NCBI RefSeq assembly: GCF_023371205.1 | Contig: NZ_JAMCCO010000001.1 | Location: forward strand, 926,662-990,661 | Length of the DNA stretch: 64,000 nt | Origin: Parvivirga hydrogeniphila | GTDB taxonomy: Bacteria > Actinomycetota > Coriobacteriia > Anaerosomatales > Anaerosomataceae | Reading direction: 5' to 3' | In this document: in pieces, positions 42,924 to 52,657 of the stretch | Numbering within the stretch: position 1 is the first letter of the stretch | Layout of the letters: each line of letters opens with the position of its first letter | Notes under the pieces: generated by a model | Database searches by the model: none | What the model saw: the letters and a program-made list of their open reading frames with translations, nothing else | What the model was told of the DNA's origin: nothing | Translations under genes and position numbers: made by a program

Positions 42924-43625
42924 GTGCCGGAGGACATCACGCTGGCGCGGATCCGGGCGTTCCCTGTGTTCGCTGGGTTGTCGGACCACGATCTCGAACG
43001 GCTCTGCCGGCTGCTCACCTACCGGCGCTATTCCAAGGGCGCCCACATCATCTCGCAAGACCAACCGGGCACGGCGATGTATCTGCTTACGACGGGACGC
43101 GTGAAGGTGGCCATCGCGTCGAGCCAAGGCAAAGAGCTCGTGTTGGACTACCTGGAAGCGCCTGCGCACTTCGGTGAGATGAGCATCGTGGATGCCGAAC
43201 CGCGTTCCGCTGACGTCGTCGCCATGACAGACGTCGAGGTGCTCATGCTCGATGGGAGGGACTTGGCCGAGGCGGTGCAGATCCAGCCGAAACTGGCTGT
43301 GAGCCTCATCGGAACTCTGTCGCGGCGCGTACGGGGGCTCATCGGTCGGCTTGAGGACATCGTGTTCCACGACGCGTACCATCGCGTGATGCGCGTGCTG
43401 CTGAACATCGCGACGGCGTCGTACGAGTCGGTCGGCGTGCCGGTTATCGAAGGGTTCACCCACGCGGAGATAGCGTCGCTGGCCGGCACGTCCCGTGAGA
43501 CCGCGAGCAGAGCGATCTCGATGCTTGCGCGCGAGGGTCTCGTCCGGACGAAAGGGCGCAAGATCGTCGTCGACCTCATCGGCCTCAAGGAGCGTCTCGA
43601 TTCCGAGCCAGACGAGCTCGACTGA
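42924..43625 (+). CDS. Crp/Fnr-family transcriptional regulator
   Basis: 233 residues. The cyclic-nucleotide-binding-like domain (about 10-125) has a GTAMYLLTTGRVKVA core and LGEM-like HFGEMSIVD. A dimerisation helix (about 130-155) precedes a winged helix-turn-helix (about 160-220) with recognition helix SRETASRAISMLAREG. No Fe-S cysteine cluster is visible at the N-terminus, so it is not a classical oxygen-sensing Fnr. GTG 42924 follows AGAGAGG. The longer frame from 42882 starts closer to the terminator and lacks a ribosome-binding site. Possible targets include nearby redox genes (inference). Confidence 0.9.
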   Translation: MPEDITLARIRAFPVFAGLSDHDLERLCRLLTYRRYSKGAHIISQDQPGTAMYLLTTGRVKVAIASSQGKELVLDYLEAPAHFGEMSIVDAEPRSADVVAMTDVEVLMLDGRDLAEAVQIQPKLAVSLIGTLSRRVRGLIGRLEDIVFHDAYHRVMRVLLNIATASYESVGVPVIEGFTHAEIASLAGTSRETASRAISMLAREGLVRTKGRKIVVDLIGLKERLDSEPDELD

Positions 43626-43688
43626 CGCGCAGGCGTCAGGGCCGTTCGGGAATGAACACGCTGTCAGCACTCGGACGAGGAGGCGCGC

Positions 43689-43916
43689 ATGAAGGAGTTC
43701 ACGCTGGAGGAGCTCAAGTCCTTCGATGGCAAGGACGGCCGGCCCGCGTACGTGGCGTACAAAGGCATCGTGTACGACGTCACCGAGAGCGCCATGTGGT
43801 CAGAGGGCGATCACGAGGGGATGCACTTCGCCGGCCAGGACTTGACCGAGGCGCACGAGGATGCGCCGCACGACGAGCACATCCTCGACTTCCCTGAGGT
43901 CGGTCGACTGGTCTAG
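43689..43916 (+). CDS. Cytochrome b5-like heme/steroid-binding domain protein
   Basis: 75 residues forming one b5-like domain: FTLEELKSFDGKDGRPAYVAYKGIVYDVTES, then HEGMHFAGQDLTEAHEDAPHDEHIL. Candidate axial residues lie in the His-rich second half (HEGMH, EAHEDAPHDEH), though the exact HPGG motif of true b5 is missing. It is soluble with no signal peptide. ATG 43689 has GAGGAGG upstream. It may carry or sense heme. It lies 63 nt after the Crp/Fnr gene and converges with rlmD by a 4-nt overlap. Confidence 0.82.
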   Translation: MKEFTLEELKSFDGKDGRPAYVAYKGIVYDVTESAMWSEGDHEGMHFAGQDLTEAHEDAPHDEHILDFPEVGRLV

Positions 43917-45199
43917 CGGCCAAACACCGCCACGGTCTCCACGTGGTAGGTCTGCGGGAAGAGGTCGACAGGGACCGCGCGCTCGACGGCGTATCCGGCG
44001 TCGGCAAGCCGCGCGGCGTCGCGGGCGAGCGTCGCCGGATCGCACGACACGTACACGACGCGCGGAGCCCGCGTCCGTACGACCGCGTCGATGGCCTCAG
44101 GCGACAGACCTGCGCGAGGCGGGTCGATGATCACGAGGTCCGCGTCGCCGGCCTCAGCGAGCGCGTGCGCGGCGTCTCCAGGCACGATGTCTGCCGTCAG
44201 CCGCGCGCGCTCGAGGTTCCGTCGCAGGTCTTGCAGCGCGTACGATGAGGACTCGATCGCCGTCGTGCTCGCCACGCGTGCCAGGGGCAGCGTGAAGGTG
44301 CCGACGCCCGCGTAAGCATCGACGACGTGCGCAGGGGCGCTCTGGCGAACGATGTCTGCGACGAGCGCGCGCAGCCGTTCGGCGGCGCCGGAGTTCACCT
44401 GGAAGAAGGACGGCGCCGAGACGACGTAGCGATCCGAGCCCAGGGTCTCCGTCCAGAAGCCCGGTCCTGACAGCACCTCGACCTTCCGCACGACACGCGC
44501 GGAGGCAGGGCCCCGGACGATCGTTCTGGTGATGGTACGCGCGCGCGTCGCGTCCGTAAGCGCCTTGGCCGCGAGGGCGCGAGGGAACGGGCCAGGCGGC
44601 GTCCAGACGTCCACTTCCGTCTCGCCGTTCGAGGCCACGCGGAGAGCCACGCGAAGCACCGGCGTCTCCGTGCGCCCAGCGATGAAGCGCAGGGCGCCAG
44701 CGGCAGCGCCGGGGAGGGCGGAGCGCGCTTCCGGAAGCAAGGGGCATGCCTTCACGGGCACGACCTCGGAGGTGCCTGTGCGGGCGAACCCGAGCGTGAG
44801 CGCAGACCCGGCACGTCCCGGGAGGAGCTCGACTTTGTTCCGGTAGCCGATCTCGCGGGGAGAGGGGACCGTCGGCTCGACCGTCACGCGCACGCGGCCG
44901 ATGCGGGCGAAAGCATCTTCGACGGCCTGGCGCTTCCAGGCGATCTGGGCGGGATATGAGACGTGCTGCCACTGGCAGCCGCCGCAGGCGCCGAAGTACG
45001 GGCACGCCGGGACCACTCGGTCCTGAGAAGGCTCGACGACTTCGAGGAGGCGGGCCTTGAGGTACGTCGGGTGGTCCTCCGCCACCTCGGCCTCGACCAC
45101 GTCGCCCGGGCACGTGCCAGGAACGAAGACCGTGCGTCCGTCCGGAGCGGTGGCCACGCCGTCGCCGCCGTATGCTAGTCTCTGGATTGCAACGCGCAC
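43913..45199 (-). CDS. rlmD: 23S rRNA (uracil-5-)-methyltransferase, RumA/RlmD type
   Basis: 428 residues. An N-terminal TRAM RNA-binding domain (about 1-55) is followed by an Fe-S site with CPYFGACGGCQWQH near 67 and another Cys (CPLL) near 142. The SAM-dependent methyltransferase domain has VVDAYAGVGTFTLPLA near 288, LVIIDPPRAGLSPEAI near 352 and catalytic Cys in VYVSCDPATLARD near 385. It methylates a specific uridine of rRNA or tRNA. The exact target within the TrmA/RlmC/RlmD family is not certain. The start is GTG at 45197-45199 with GAGAGGAG upstream. Confidence 0.9.
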   Translation of the reverse strand: MRVAIQRLAYGGDGVATAPDGRTVFVPGTCPGDVVEAEVAEDHPTYLKARLLEVVEPSQDRVVPACPYFGACGGCQWQHVSYPAQIAWKRQAVEDAFARIGRVRVTVEPTVPSPREIGYRNKVELLPGRAGSALTLGFARTGTSEVVPVKACPLLPEARSALPGAAAGALRFIAGRTETPVLRVALRVASNGETEVDVWTPPGPFPRALAAKALTDATRARTITRTIVRGPASARVVRKVEVLSGPGFWTETLGSDRYVVSAPSFFQVNSGAAERLRALVADIVRQSAPAHVVDAYAGVGTFTLPLARVASTTAIESSSYALQDLRRNLERARLTADIVPGDAAHALAEAGDADLVIIDPPRAGLSPEAIDAVVRTRAPRVVYVSCDPATLARDAARLADAGYAVERAVPVDLFPQTYHVETVAVFGR

Positions 45200-45343
45200 G
45201 TGCGCTCCTCTCGTGGTCGGACCATGATACCGCGTGCGGATAGTAGGATCGCGCCGACGACTGCGGGTTCAGCCGCTGCGCCGGAATGCCGATACTCCGG
45301 CACGTGTCCTTGAGTCGGCTTGTCTGGAGGAAAGGGAACCAGA

Positions 45344-47008
<1,665 letters not shown>

Positions 47009-47079
47009 GCGTGCCGGGTACGCGGGGTATCCTCACGGCATCACGCTCTGCGCCGCACACGTTCCTTTGGAGGTGAACG

Positions 47080-47547
47080 ATGGACACCGTCGTCGTCCGC
47101 TGGACTGCGAACCGCCAGTTCGTCGGCTGGGATTCTGAAGGCCACACCGTCGTGATGGACGCCACGCCTGCGTCTTCCGGCGAGGGCGCCGGCATGCGGC
47201 CGCTGCAGGTCTTCCTGTGCGGGCTCGCGGGATGCACGGGCATGGACGTCGTCTCGATACTCGAGAAGAAGCGGCAGGACGTCCGGGGCGTCGAGATCGT
47301 GGTCGAGGGCACGCAGCGGGAAGACGAGTACCCGAAGATCTACGTCGACGTCCACCTCCACTACCGCGTGACAGGCTATGCGGTGTCGCCCGCTGCCGTG
47401 GAGCGCGCGATCGAGCTGTCGGAGCACAAGTACTGCTCCGTTGGCGGGATGCTTGGTCCCCAGGTCACCGTGCGCACGTCGTTCGAGGTCGTCGAAGCGG
47501 CACCACCCGGCACGCCGAGCATCGATCGGAGGGGGCAGCGCGCGTGA
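47080..47547 (+). CDS. OsmC family protein
   Basis: 155 residues. The OsmC fold shows in GMRPLQVFLCGLAGCTGMDVVSIL with the first redox Cys region and EHKYCSVGGML with the second Cys. Members reduce organic hydroperoxides with thiols. This YhfA-like subgroup is less characterised. ATG 47080 has GGAGGTG upstream. Its stop overlaps the glycosyltransferase GTG by 4 nt, making it the first of four genes that end with a BshC-like protein. Upstream, GGGTAC-N3-GGGTAT lies at 47027-47041, an imperfect, direct-repeat relative of the operator elsewhere. Confidence 0.88.
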   Translation: MDTVVVRWTANRQFVGWDSEGHTVVMDATPASSGEGAGMRPLQVFLCGLAGCTGMDVVSILEKKRQDVRGVEIVVEGTQREDEYPKIYVDVHLHYRVTGYAVSPAAVERAIELSEHKYCSVGGMLGPQVTVRTSFEVVEAAPPGTPSIDRRGQRA

Positions 47548-48272
47548 CAGACGCGCTCGTCCTTCCCGTCTACAACGAAGCGAGGACGGTCGAAGCGGTG
47601 CTGTCGGCGGTTCGCGAGGTGTTCGATGGCGTCGTGGTCGTCGTCGATGACGGCTCGACGGACGACACGCCGCGGATCGTGAACGCGGTGCCCGGCGTCG
47701 TGACGCTCTGTCATGAGGAGAACCGCGGGTACGGCCGTTCGCTTATCGATGGGTTTGAGGCAGCGTTCACGGTCGGCGCCGACCGGATCGTCACGATGGA
47801 CTGCGACGGGCAGCACGAGCCCGCGCACATACCTGCGTTCTTGGCGGCGCTTGAACGCGCGGACATCGTGTCGGGCAGCCGGTACCTGCCCGAGAGCGGC
47901 GCTGTCGGCGCGACGCCGCCGGACAGGATGCGCGTGAACGCTGCCGTCACGAAGGCGATCAACCGCGTCACGCGCTGGGGCATCACCGACGCGTTCTGCG
48001 GCTTCAAGGCGTATCGCGCCGCCTCGCTTAGACGGCTTCGGCTGACAGAGGACGGCTACGCGATGCCGATCCAGTTGTGGGCGGAAGCGTGGAAGGCGGG
48101 GCTTTCGGTGTGCGAGATCGCGATCGAACGCATCTACTGCGATGCGGACCGGAGCTTCGGAGCCGACCTTGACGATCCCGGGCGGCGTCTTGCGTACTAC
48201 CTCTCGGTATGGGAGAACGCGCTCAAGGGCACCGTCGGCGGTGGCTCGGGAAAGGAACATACGCATGGCTGA
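47544..48272 (+). CDS. Family 2 glycosyltransferase
   Basis: 242 residues of the DPM1/polyprenyl-phosphate glycosyltransferase type: LVLPVYNEARTVEAVL at the N-terminus, nucleotide site VVVDDGSTDDTP near 35, metal site TMDCDGQHEP near 88 and GSRYLPESG near 112. No C-terminal membrane anchor is visible. It would move a sugar from an NDP-sugar to a lipid or small acceptor. GTG 47544 follows GGAGGGGG. It sits between OsmC and a PIG-L deacetylase with overlaps of 4 and 8 nt, so a common pathway with the deacetylase is plausible. Confidence 0.85.
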   Translation: MTDALVLPVYNEARTVEAVLSAVREVFDGVVVVVDDGSTDDTPRIVNAVPGVVTLCHEENRGYGRSLIDGFEAAFTVGADRIVTMDCDGQHEPAHIPAFLAALERADIVSGSRYLPESGAVGATPPDRMRVNAAVTKAINRVTRWGITDAFCGFKAYRAASLRRLRLTEDGYAMPIQLWAEAWKAGLSVCEIAIERIYCDADRSFGADLDDPGRRLAYYLSVWENALKGTVGGGSGKEHTHG

Positions 48273-48948
48273 GGTCGTGTGCATCGGGGCGCATCCCGAC
48301 GACGTCGAAATCGGTATGGGCGCGACGGTCGCGCAGATGGTCCGCGAGGGGGTCAGCGTGGCCATCGTCGACCTGACCGACGGCGAGCCGACCCCCTTCG
48401 GGACGCCGGAGCGGCGTGCAACGGAAGCCGCTGAGGCGGCGCAGGCGCTCGGCGTCGAACGCGTGACCCTCGGCCTTCCGAACCGGTCGCTCTCCGACAC
48501 CCTGGAGGCGCGGCGCGCTCTCGCAGAGGTGCTCCGGGCGCTCAAGCCGCGCATCGTCGTGGGTCCGTATCCGCGCGACGCGCACCCGGATCACGTCGCC
48601 GCCTCCGCGCTCGCGATTGCCGGCCGGTTCTACGCGAAGCTGAGCAAGTCCGGGCTTGCCGGCGAGCCGCACTATCCAGCGCGCGTCTACCAGTTCGCCG
48701 CCGTGCACAGCGCGCTTGCGCTCACGCCGTCCTTCGTCGTTCCGGTGGACGAGGAGGCCATAGCAGCCAAACGTGCCGCGCTTCTCGCGTACCGGTCGCA
48801 GTTCGTCGACAACCCCGCGAACGCCGGGCTCATCGAGCGCGTGGAGCTGCAGACGAGGTACTGGGGATCGCTGGTCGGTGCACCTGGAGGCGAGCCGTTC
48901 TTTGCGACAGAGACGCTCGCCGTCCCGTCGCTCACGTCGCTGCTGTAG
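48265..48948 (+). CDS. PIG-L/LmbE family N-acetylglucosamine deacetylase (BshB-like)
   Basis: 227 residues with the zinc-binding motifs of the family: GAHPDDVEIG near the N-terminus and RDAHPDHVAAS near 110. Members deacetylate GlcNAc conjugates, e.g. GlcNAc-malate in bacillithiol (BshB) or GlcNAc-inositol in mycothiol (MshB) synthesis. It overlaps the glycosyltransferase by 8 nt and is 3 nt before a BshC-like gene, a pairing that favours a bacillithiol-type role (inference). ATG 48265 has AAAGGAA upstream. Confidence 0.88.
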   Translation: MAEVVCIGAHPDDVEIGMGATVAQMVREGVSVAIVDLTDGEPTPFGTPERRATEAAEAAQALGVERVTLGLPNRSLSDTLEARRALAEVLRALKPRIVVGPYPRDAHPDHVAASALAIAGRFYAKLSKSGLAGEPHYPARVYQFAAVHSALALTPSFVVPVDEEAIAAKRAALLAYRSQFVDNPANAGLIERVELQTRYWGSLVGAPGGEPFFATETLAVPSLTSLL

Positions 48949-48951
48949 GCC

Positions 48952-50508
48952 ATGCGACGGACGCACGCCATACCGTGCGGCAACGGCGAGGCGCTCATCG
49001 AGCCACCGTTCGACGAGTGGGAAGGGCTTGTGCGGAGAACGGCGGCGGCTGCAGCCGTGTGGGACGTCGAAGTGGGCGGCATGCCGCTGTCGGCGTTGCG
49101 GTCCGATGCGCGCGCAGACGCCCTGCGGCTCGCCGGGGAGACGTGTCGCCGGCTCGGCATCGCCTTCGAGGTCCGCGATTCGTCGGCCCCTATCGTGATG
49201 ACCGGCCATCAGCCTGAGCTGTTCCATCCGGGGGTGTGGTCGAAGCACTTCGCCATCCAGAAGTTCGCCGACCAGCACGAAGCGACTCCGCTCGATCTCG
49301 TGGTGGACTCCGACCGCTGCGGCCGCGTCTCGTTGCGCGTGCCCTGCGTACGGGAGCGGGTGCGACGGCACGACGTCGTGCTCGCAGACGGCGGCGATGC
49401 CTGCTACGGCTGTGTCCCTGCGCCCAGCCCAGAGGCGATCGAGCGGTTCGCGAACGAGGCCCTCGCGTGCGCGAAGACGCTCCCGGGCGACGGGCCGTAC
49501 GAACGCGTGCAGCGATTCGTCGGTTGCCTGAACGATGCGGTACCGCGGTCGCGTACGATCGCCGAGGCAGTCGTCGTTGCGCGAAGGTCGTATGAGACAC
49601 CGGCCGTGAGCCGGTACGGAGAAGTCTTCGTCACCGACCAGGCGGCCGCTTCGAGCTTCCTTCGGTTCGCGGCGCACCTCGTACGCGACGCCCAGCGTTT
49701 CACCACGGTGTTCAACGACGAGGTCCGGGCCTATCGTGCGCGCAGGCGCGTGCGCTCGGCCGCGCACCCGTTCCCCGAGCTCTCGGTCGCAGGCGGGATC
49801 GCCGAAGTCCCCCTCTGGGTGCTCGTGGGCGGCGTGAGGCGGCGCGTGGCGTTCGAGCAGGCCACGGGGAGCATCCACGTCGAGGACCATGGCGTCATCG
49901 AAGCAGGCGTGGACGACGTCAGCGTGGTCCGTGCGCTAGAAGCGTCGGGTCTGCGGATTCTTCCGCGAGCAGTGGCCCTCACGATGTTCGAGCGCTTGTG
50001 CGTGGCAGACCTCTTCGTCCACGGCGTGGGCGGCAGCAGGTACGAGTTCATCACCGACCGCGTCATCGAGCGTTGGTTGGGCGTCGCTGCTCCACCGTAC
50101 GCCGTCGTCTCGCTCACGATGCGCTTGCCAGTCGGTTCTGCCTCGGCCATCGACGAGCGCATCGCTGAGCTCAGGCGCACGCTGCACGTGGCCAAGCACA
50201 ACCCGGACAAGCTCCTTGACATGGCGCTGGCCGATCCTGGAGAGCGTGCGAGGGCGGATGCGTACGTCCAGGAGAAGCGGGATCTCATCGCTCGGGCATC
50301 CGAGCCAGGCGCAGACAAGCGTGCCGTGGGCCAGGCGATCCGCGCGGTGAATGCTCGCCTTGAAGCAGCGATCCGCCCATTCGTGGCCGCCGTCGAGGAG
50401 AAGATCCAACGTCTTGAGTGTGAGCGCGGCGCGCACGAGGCGCTCTCGGACCGGGAGTGCTCCTTCCCGCTGTTCGACCCGCTCGACGTCATGGACGCCG
50501 TGGGCTAG
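48952..50508 (+). CDS. BshC-like protein (putative cysteine ligase of a bacillithiol-type thiol)
   Basis: 518 residues, near BshC length. MTGHQPELFHPGVWSKHFAI (about 80-100) parallels the BshC FTGQQ motif, and HGVGGSRYEFITDRVIERW near 362 resembles the matching C-terminal region. A charged helical segment (about 400-490) is like the BshC coiled coil. BshC adds cysteine to glucosaminyl-malate. Here similarity is recognisable but divergent. It follows the PIG-L deacetylase by 3 nt. A BshA-type (GT4) glycosyltransferase is not present locally. If the call holds, an actinobacterium would use a bacillithiol-like thiol rather than mycothiol. Confidence 0.62.
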   Translation: MRRTHAIPCGNGEALIEPPFDEWEGLVRRTAAAAAVWDVEVGGMPLSALRSDARADALRLAGETCRRLGIAFEVRDSSAPIVMTGHQPELFHPGVWSKHFAIQKFADQHEATPLDLVVDSDRCGRVSLRVPCVRERVRRHDVVLADGGDACYGCVPAPSPEAIERFANEALACAKTLPGDGPYERVQRFVGCLNDAVPRSRTIAEAVVVARRSYETPAVSRYGEVFVTDQAAASSFLRFAAHLVRDAQRFTTVFNDEVRAYRARRRVRSAAHPFPELSVAGGIAEVPLWVLVGGVRRRVAFEQATGSIHVEDHGVIEAGVDDVSVVRALEASGLRILPRAVALTMFERLCVADLFVHGVGGSRYEFITDRVIERWLGVAAPPYAVVSLTMRLPVGSASAIDERIAELRRTLHVAKHNPDKLLDMALADPGERARADAYVQEKRDLIARASEPGADKRAVGQAIRAVNARLEAAIRPFVAAVEEKIQRLECERGAHEALSDRECSFPLFDPLDVMDAVG

Positions 50509-50581
50509 CGTCGGAGCGCGGGCGGTGTATCATGTGCGTACCGTCTCGGCGGTAGTGTCGGTATGGAGAAAGGATCGTGAC

Positions 50582-50758
50582 ATGGGCAAGCCTGTCGTCA
50601 ATCCGGACCTGTGCACGGCGTGCGGCATCTGCGTGGACGAGTGCCCGACGAGCGCCCTCGACCTCGAGGACACCGCTGTGCTCGCTCGGCCGGACGACTG
50701 CACGGAGTGCGGCACCTGCGAGTCCGTGTGTCCGAACGAAGCGATCAAGCTCTCGTAG
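50582..50758 (+). CDS. 2[4Fe-4S] bacterial-type ferredoxin
   Basis: 58 residues with two clusters: CTACGICVDECP and CTECGTCESVCP, separated by the usual spacing. It is a small soluble low-potential electron carrier, a natural partner of Rnf and other anaerobic oxidoreductases. ATG 50582 has AAAGGA upstream. TATCAT at 50528-50533 may be its -10 box. A hairpin lies just downstream, before the convergent plsY gene. Confidence 0.95.
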   Translation: MGKPVVNPDLCTACGICVDECPTSALDLEDTAVLARPDDCTECGTCESVCPNEAIKLS

Positions 50759-50778
50759 CAGCGGATCAGGCAGGAGTC

Positions 50779-50812
50779 GCGAGGCCGTCGGCAACCGCGC
50801 CGGCGGCCTCGC
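50779..50812. terminator. Hairpin between convergent ferredoxin and plsY genes
   Basis: GCGAGGCC (50779-50786) and GGCCTCGC (50805-50812), with inner GTCGG/CCGGC partly pairing, followed by TGCTTC. A likely shared terminator. Confidence 0.6.
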
Positions 50813-50829
50813 TGCTTCAATGCGGCAGT

Positions 50830-51498
50830 TCAGCCGCGAGGGCCGCCGGAATCGTCGATGTACATGCGCGGCTCCTCGCCGCGGGCAAGGCCGCCAAGCC
50901 GGCGGGCATGCGCGATGACGACGACGGCGGACAGGACGACGGCGAAAAGGACATCGGGCGAGCGCAGGAGGACGGCCGATGCTGGAAGCGCGACGGCAGC
51001 GGCGACCTGGCCCACGAGCATGATGCGCGTGATGGCGAGCGCAGCCAGTCCGACGGCAAGCACGATGGCGAAATACCGCGGGTCGTACGCGAAGAGCGCA
51101 CCCGCTCCCGTGGCCAGCCCCTTGCCGGTTCTGCGCAGGCGGCGGTCCTTCAGCGCGAGCCACAGCGAGTAGTTGTGGCCGAGGACGGCTCCGATCACGG
51201 CGGCCTGCGCGAGCATGGCCTCCGCTCCGGCGGTGCTTGCGGGCACCAGGGGCGGGACGCCGCCGAGCACGGTCTTCACAAGGAGCGTCGGGACGAGGCC
51301 TTTGGACGCGTCGGCGATGACGGCGAGCGCGAACCAGCTCCACGAACCGGTCGTGCGGCGCACGTTCATCGCCCCGACGTTGCCGCTTCCGTGAGAAGTG
51401 ATGTCCTCGCCCGTCGCGGCGCGCACGATCAGGTAGGCCCACGGAATGGAGCCGATCAAGACGGACGCCGCGAGAACGGCTGCCGCACCTGTTGCCAT
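50830..51498 (-). CDS. plsY: Glycerol-3-phosphate acyltransferase PlsY
   Basis: 222 residues, a polytopic enzyme that acylates glycerol-3-phosphate from acyl-phosphate, the first step of phospholipid synthesis. Motifs: IPWAYLIVRAATGEDITSHGSGN (SGSGN-like motif 1), ADASKGLVP (motif 2, DxxKG) and GHNYSLWLALKDRR with GKGLATG (motif 3 region). ATG at 51496-51498. The frame extends further upstream only within the lipid kinase gene. It is 4 nt after that gene, so both form a lipid operon. Confidence 0.92.
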   Translation of the reverse strand: MATGAAAVLAASVLIGSIPWAYLIVRAATGEDITSHGSGNVGAMNVRRTTGSWSWFALAVIADASKGLVPTLLVKTVLGGVPPLVPASTAGAEAMLAQAAVIGAVLGHNYSLWLALKDRRLRRTGKGLATGAGALFAYDPRYFAIVLAVGLAALAITRIMLVGQVAAAVALPASAVLLRSPDVLFAVVLSAVVVIAHARRLGGLARGEEPRMYIDDSGGPRG

Positions 51499-51502
51499 GG
51501 CC

Positions 51503-52408
51503 TTACGCCTGCCGTGGAACGACGCACGAGATGGCCTGGGGGAGCAAGGAGATCTCGTAGCGGCTTTCCAGCAGGACCTCGCCATCGATCTGTGCCGGCA
51601 CGGGGCAATCTGCTTCGATGATCGCAGACCGGTGCCGGGACATGTGGACGGGGCGCATGCGGGTGTGCTTGCCCAAGACGACGAACGGCAGACGTGCGAG
51701 CGCGTTCGGTAGCGAGAGGGGATCGATCGCGCAGACTTCGAACAGGCCGTCGTCGGGGACGGCACCAGGCGTGATGCGGAAGCCGCCGCCGTAGGTCGAG
51801 CCGATGGTGAGGGCGAGTATCAGGGTGTCGAGGTCGTGCGGGTCGTCGTCATCGAAGCGCACGCGGGCCGAGAATCCGGACAGGTCGTTGAAAAGCACGT
51901 GCAGCAGCGCTGTGAGGTAGAGCCACAAGCCGTCGCGTCGCTTCGTCACCTTGTATTCGATCGCCTTGGCGGTGACCTTGGCGTCAAGGCCAGCGGCGAA
52001 GCTGTTGTTGAAGAAGAGACCGTTGCACACGCCGACATCGAACGAGCGGACCTCGCCGGAGGCCAACGTGAGGACGGCCTGCGCGAGATCTTCAGGGACG
52101 CCGTACGTGCGGCGCGTGTCATTCCCCGACCCGGTGGGCAGGATGCCGAGGACCGGGCGCTGATCGGTGGGAAGCGACATCAGGCCGTTCAGCACTTCAT
52201 GGACCGTGCCGTCACCGCCGACGGCCACGACGAGATCGTGCCCCTCGCTTGCAGCCGCAAGTTCGCGGGCGTGCCCAGGCGCCTCGGTGAGCACCGTGGT
52301 GTGCGGCAACACGCCTTCAAGGAGCTGCTCGATCACGGGAACGACGGCCTGGGTCTCTCCATGCCGTGCGGCAGGGTTGACGATGAGAAGCGCGTTACGG
52401 GGGGTCAT
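51503..52408 (-). CDS. Diacylglycerol kinase-family lipid kinase (second copy)
   Basis: 301 residues. LLIVNPAARHG at the N-terminus, nucleotide motif VAVGGDGTVHEVLNGL near 58, ILPTGSGNDTRRTYG near 85 and the C-terminal PDDGLFEVCAI. It is closer to the DgkB/YtlR group than the copy at 16247. Coupled to plsY, it may recycle diacylglycerol to phosphatidate. ATG 52406-52408 (GGAG upstream) is preferred over an in-frame ATG at 52444. Confidence 0.88.
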   Translation of the reverse strand: MTPRNALLIVNPAARHGETQAVVPVIEQLLEGVLPHTTVLTEAPGHARELAAASEGHDLVVAVGGDGTVHEVLNGLMSLPTDQRPVLGILPTGSGNDTRRTYGVPEDLAQAVLTLASGEVRSFDVGVCNGLFFNNSFAAGLDAKVTAKAIEYKVTKRRDGLWLYLTALLHVLFNDLSGFSARVRFDDDDPHDLDTLILALTIGSTYGGGFRITPGAVPDDGLFEVCAIDPLSLPNALARLPFVVLGKHTRMRPVHMSRHRSAIIEADCPVPAQIDGEVLLESRYEISLLPQAISCVVPRQA

Positions 52409-52460
52409 AGTGTCTCCATGCGGTCGGGTGCTCGGCAGGAGCATAGCGTGCGGAAGCGGC

Positions 52461-52489
52461 TTGGAAAAGGCGCGTTCCTGTGGTACTGT
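52461..52489 (+). promoter_or_regulatory. Promoter of tRNA-Arg
   Basis: TTGGAA (52461-52466), 17-bp spacer, TACTGT (52484-52489). The start would be near 52496, about 20 nt before the tRNA. Confidence 0.6.
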
Positions 52490-52516
52490 TCACCGGCGGT
52501 CGCCAGGCGGCCGAAC

Positions 52517-52592
52517 GCCCTCTTAGCTCAGGGGATAGAGCGTCTGCCTCCGGAGCAGAAGGCCGCAGGTTCGAATCCTGCAGAGGGCGCCA
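52517..52592 (+). tRNA. tRNA-Arg (CCG)
   Basis: 76 nt including encoded CCA. Acceptor GCCCTCT pairs with AGAGGGC, the D-arm is GCTCAGGGGATAGAGC, anticodon loop CTCCGGA gives CCG and the T-arm is GGTTCGAATCC. Confidence 0.95.
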
Positions 52593-52602
52593 CACGAAAC
52601 GA

Positions 52603-52635
52603 CGAGGGCCCGGTCTTCCGGGCCCTCGCTTCTCT
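52603..52635 (+). terminator. Rho-independent terminator after tRNA-Arg
   Basis: CGAGGGCCCGG (52603-52613), TCTT, CCGGGCCCTCG (52618-52628), CTTCTCT. It may also serve the convergent EF-G-like gene. Confidence 0.85.
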
Positions 52636-52657
52636 CGTATCGACGGCAGGCGCGCTG

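Noticed and set aside
47027-47041. GGGTAC-N3-GGGTAT upstream of OsmC as a third CsoR/CstR-like operator
   Set aside because: The half-sites are in direct rather than inverted orientation and one is imperfect, so it is not counted with the two perfect palindromes.
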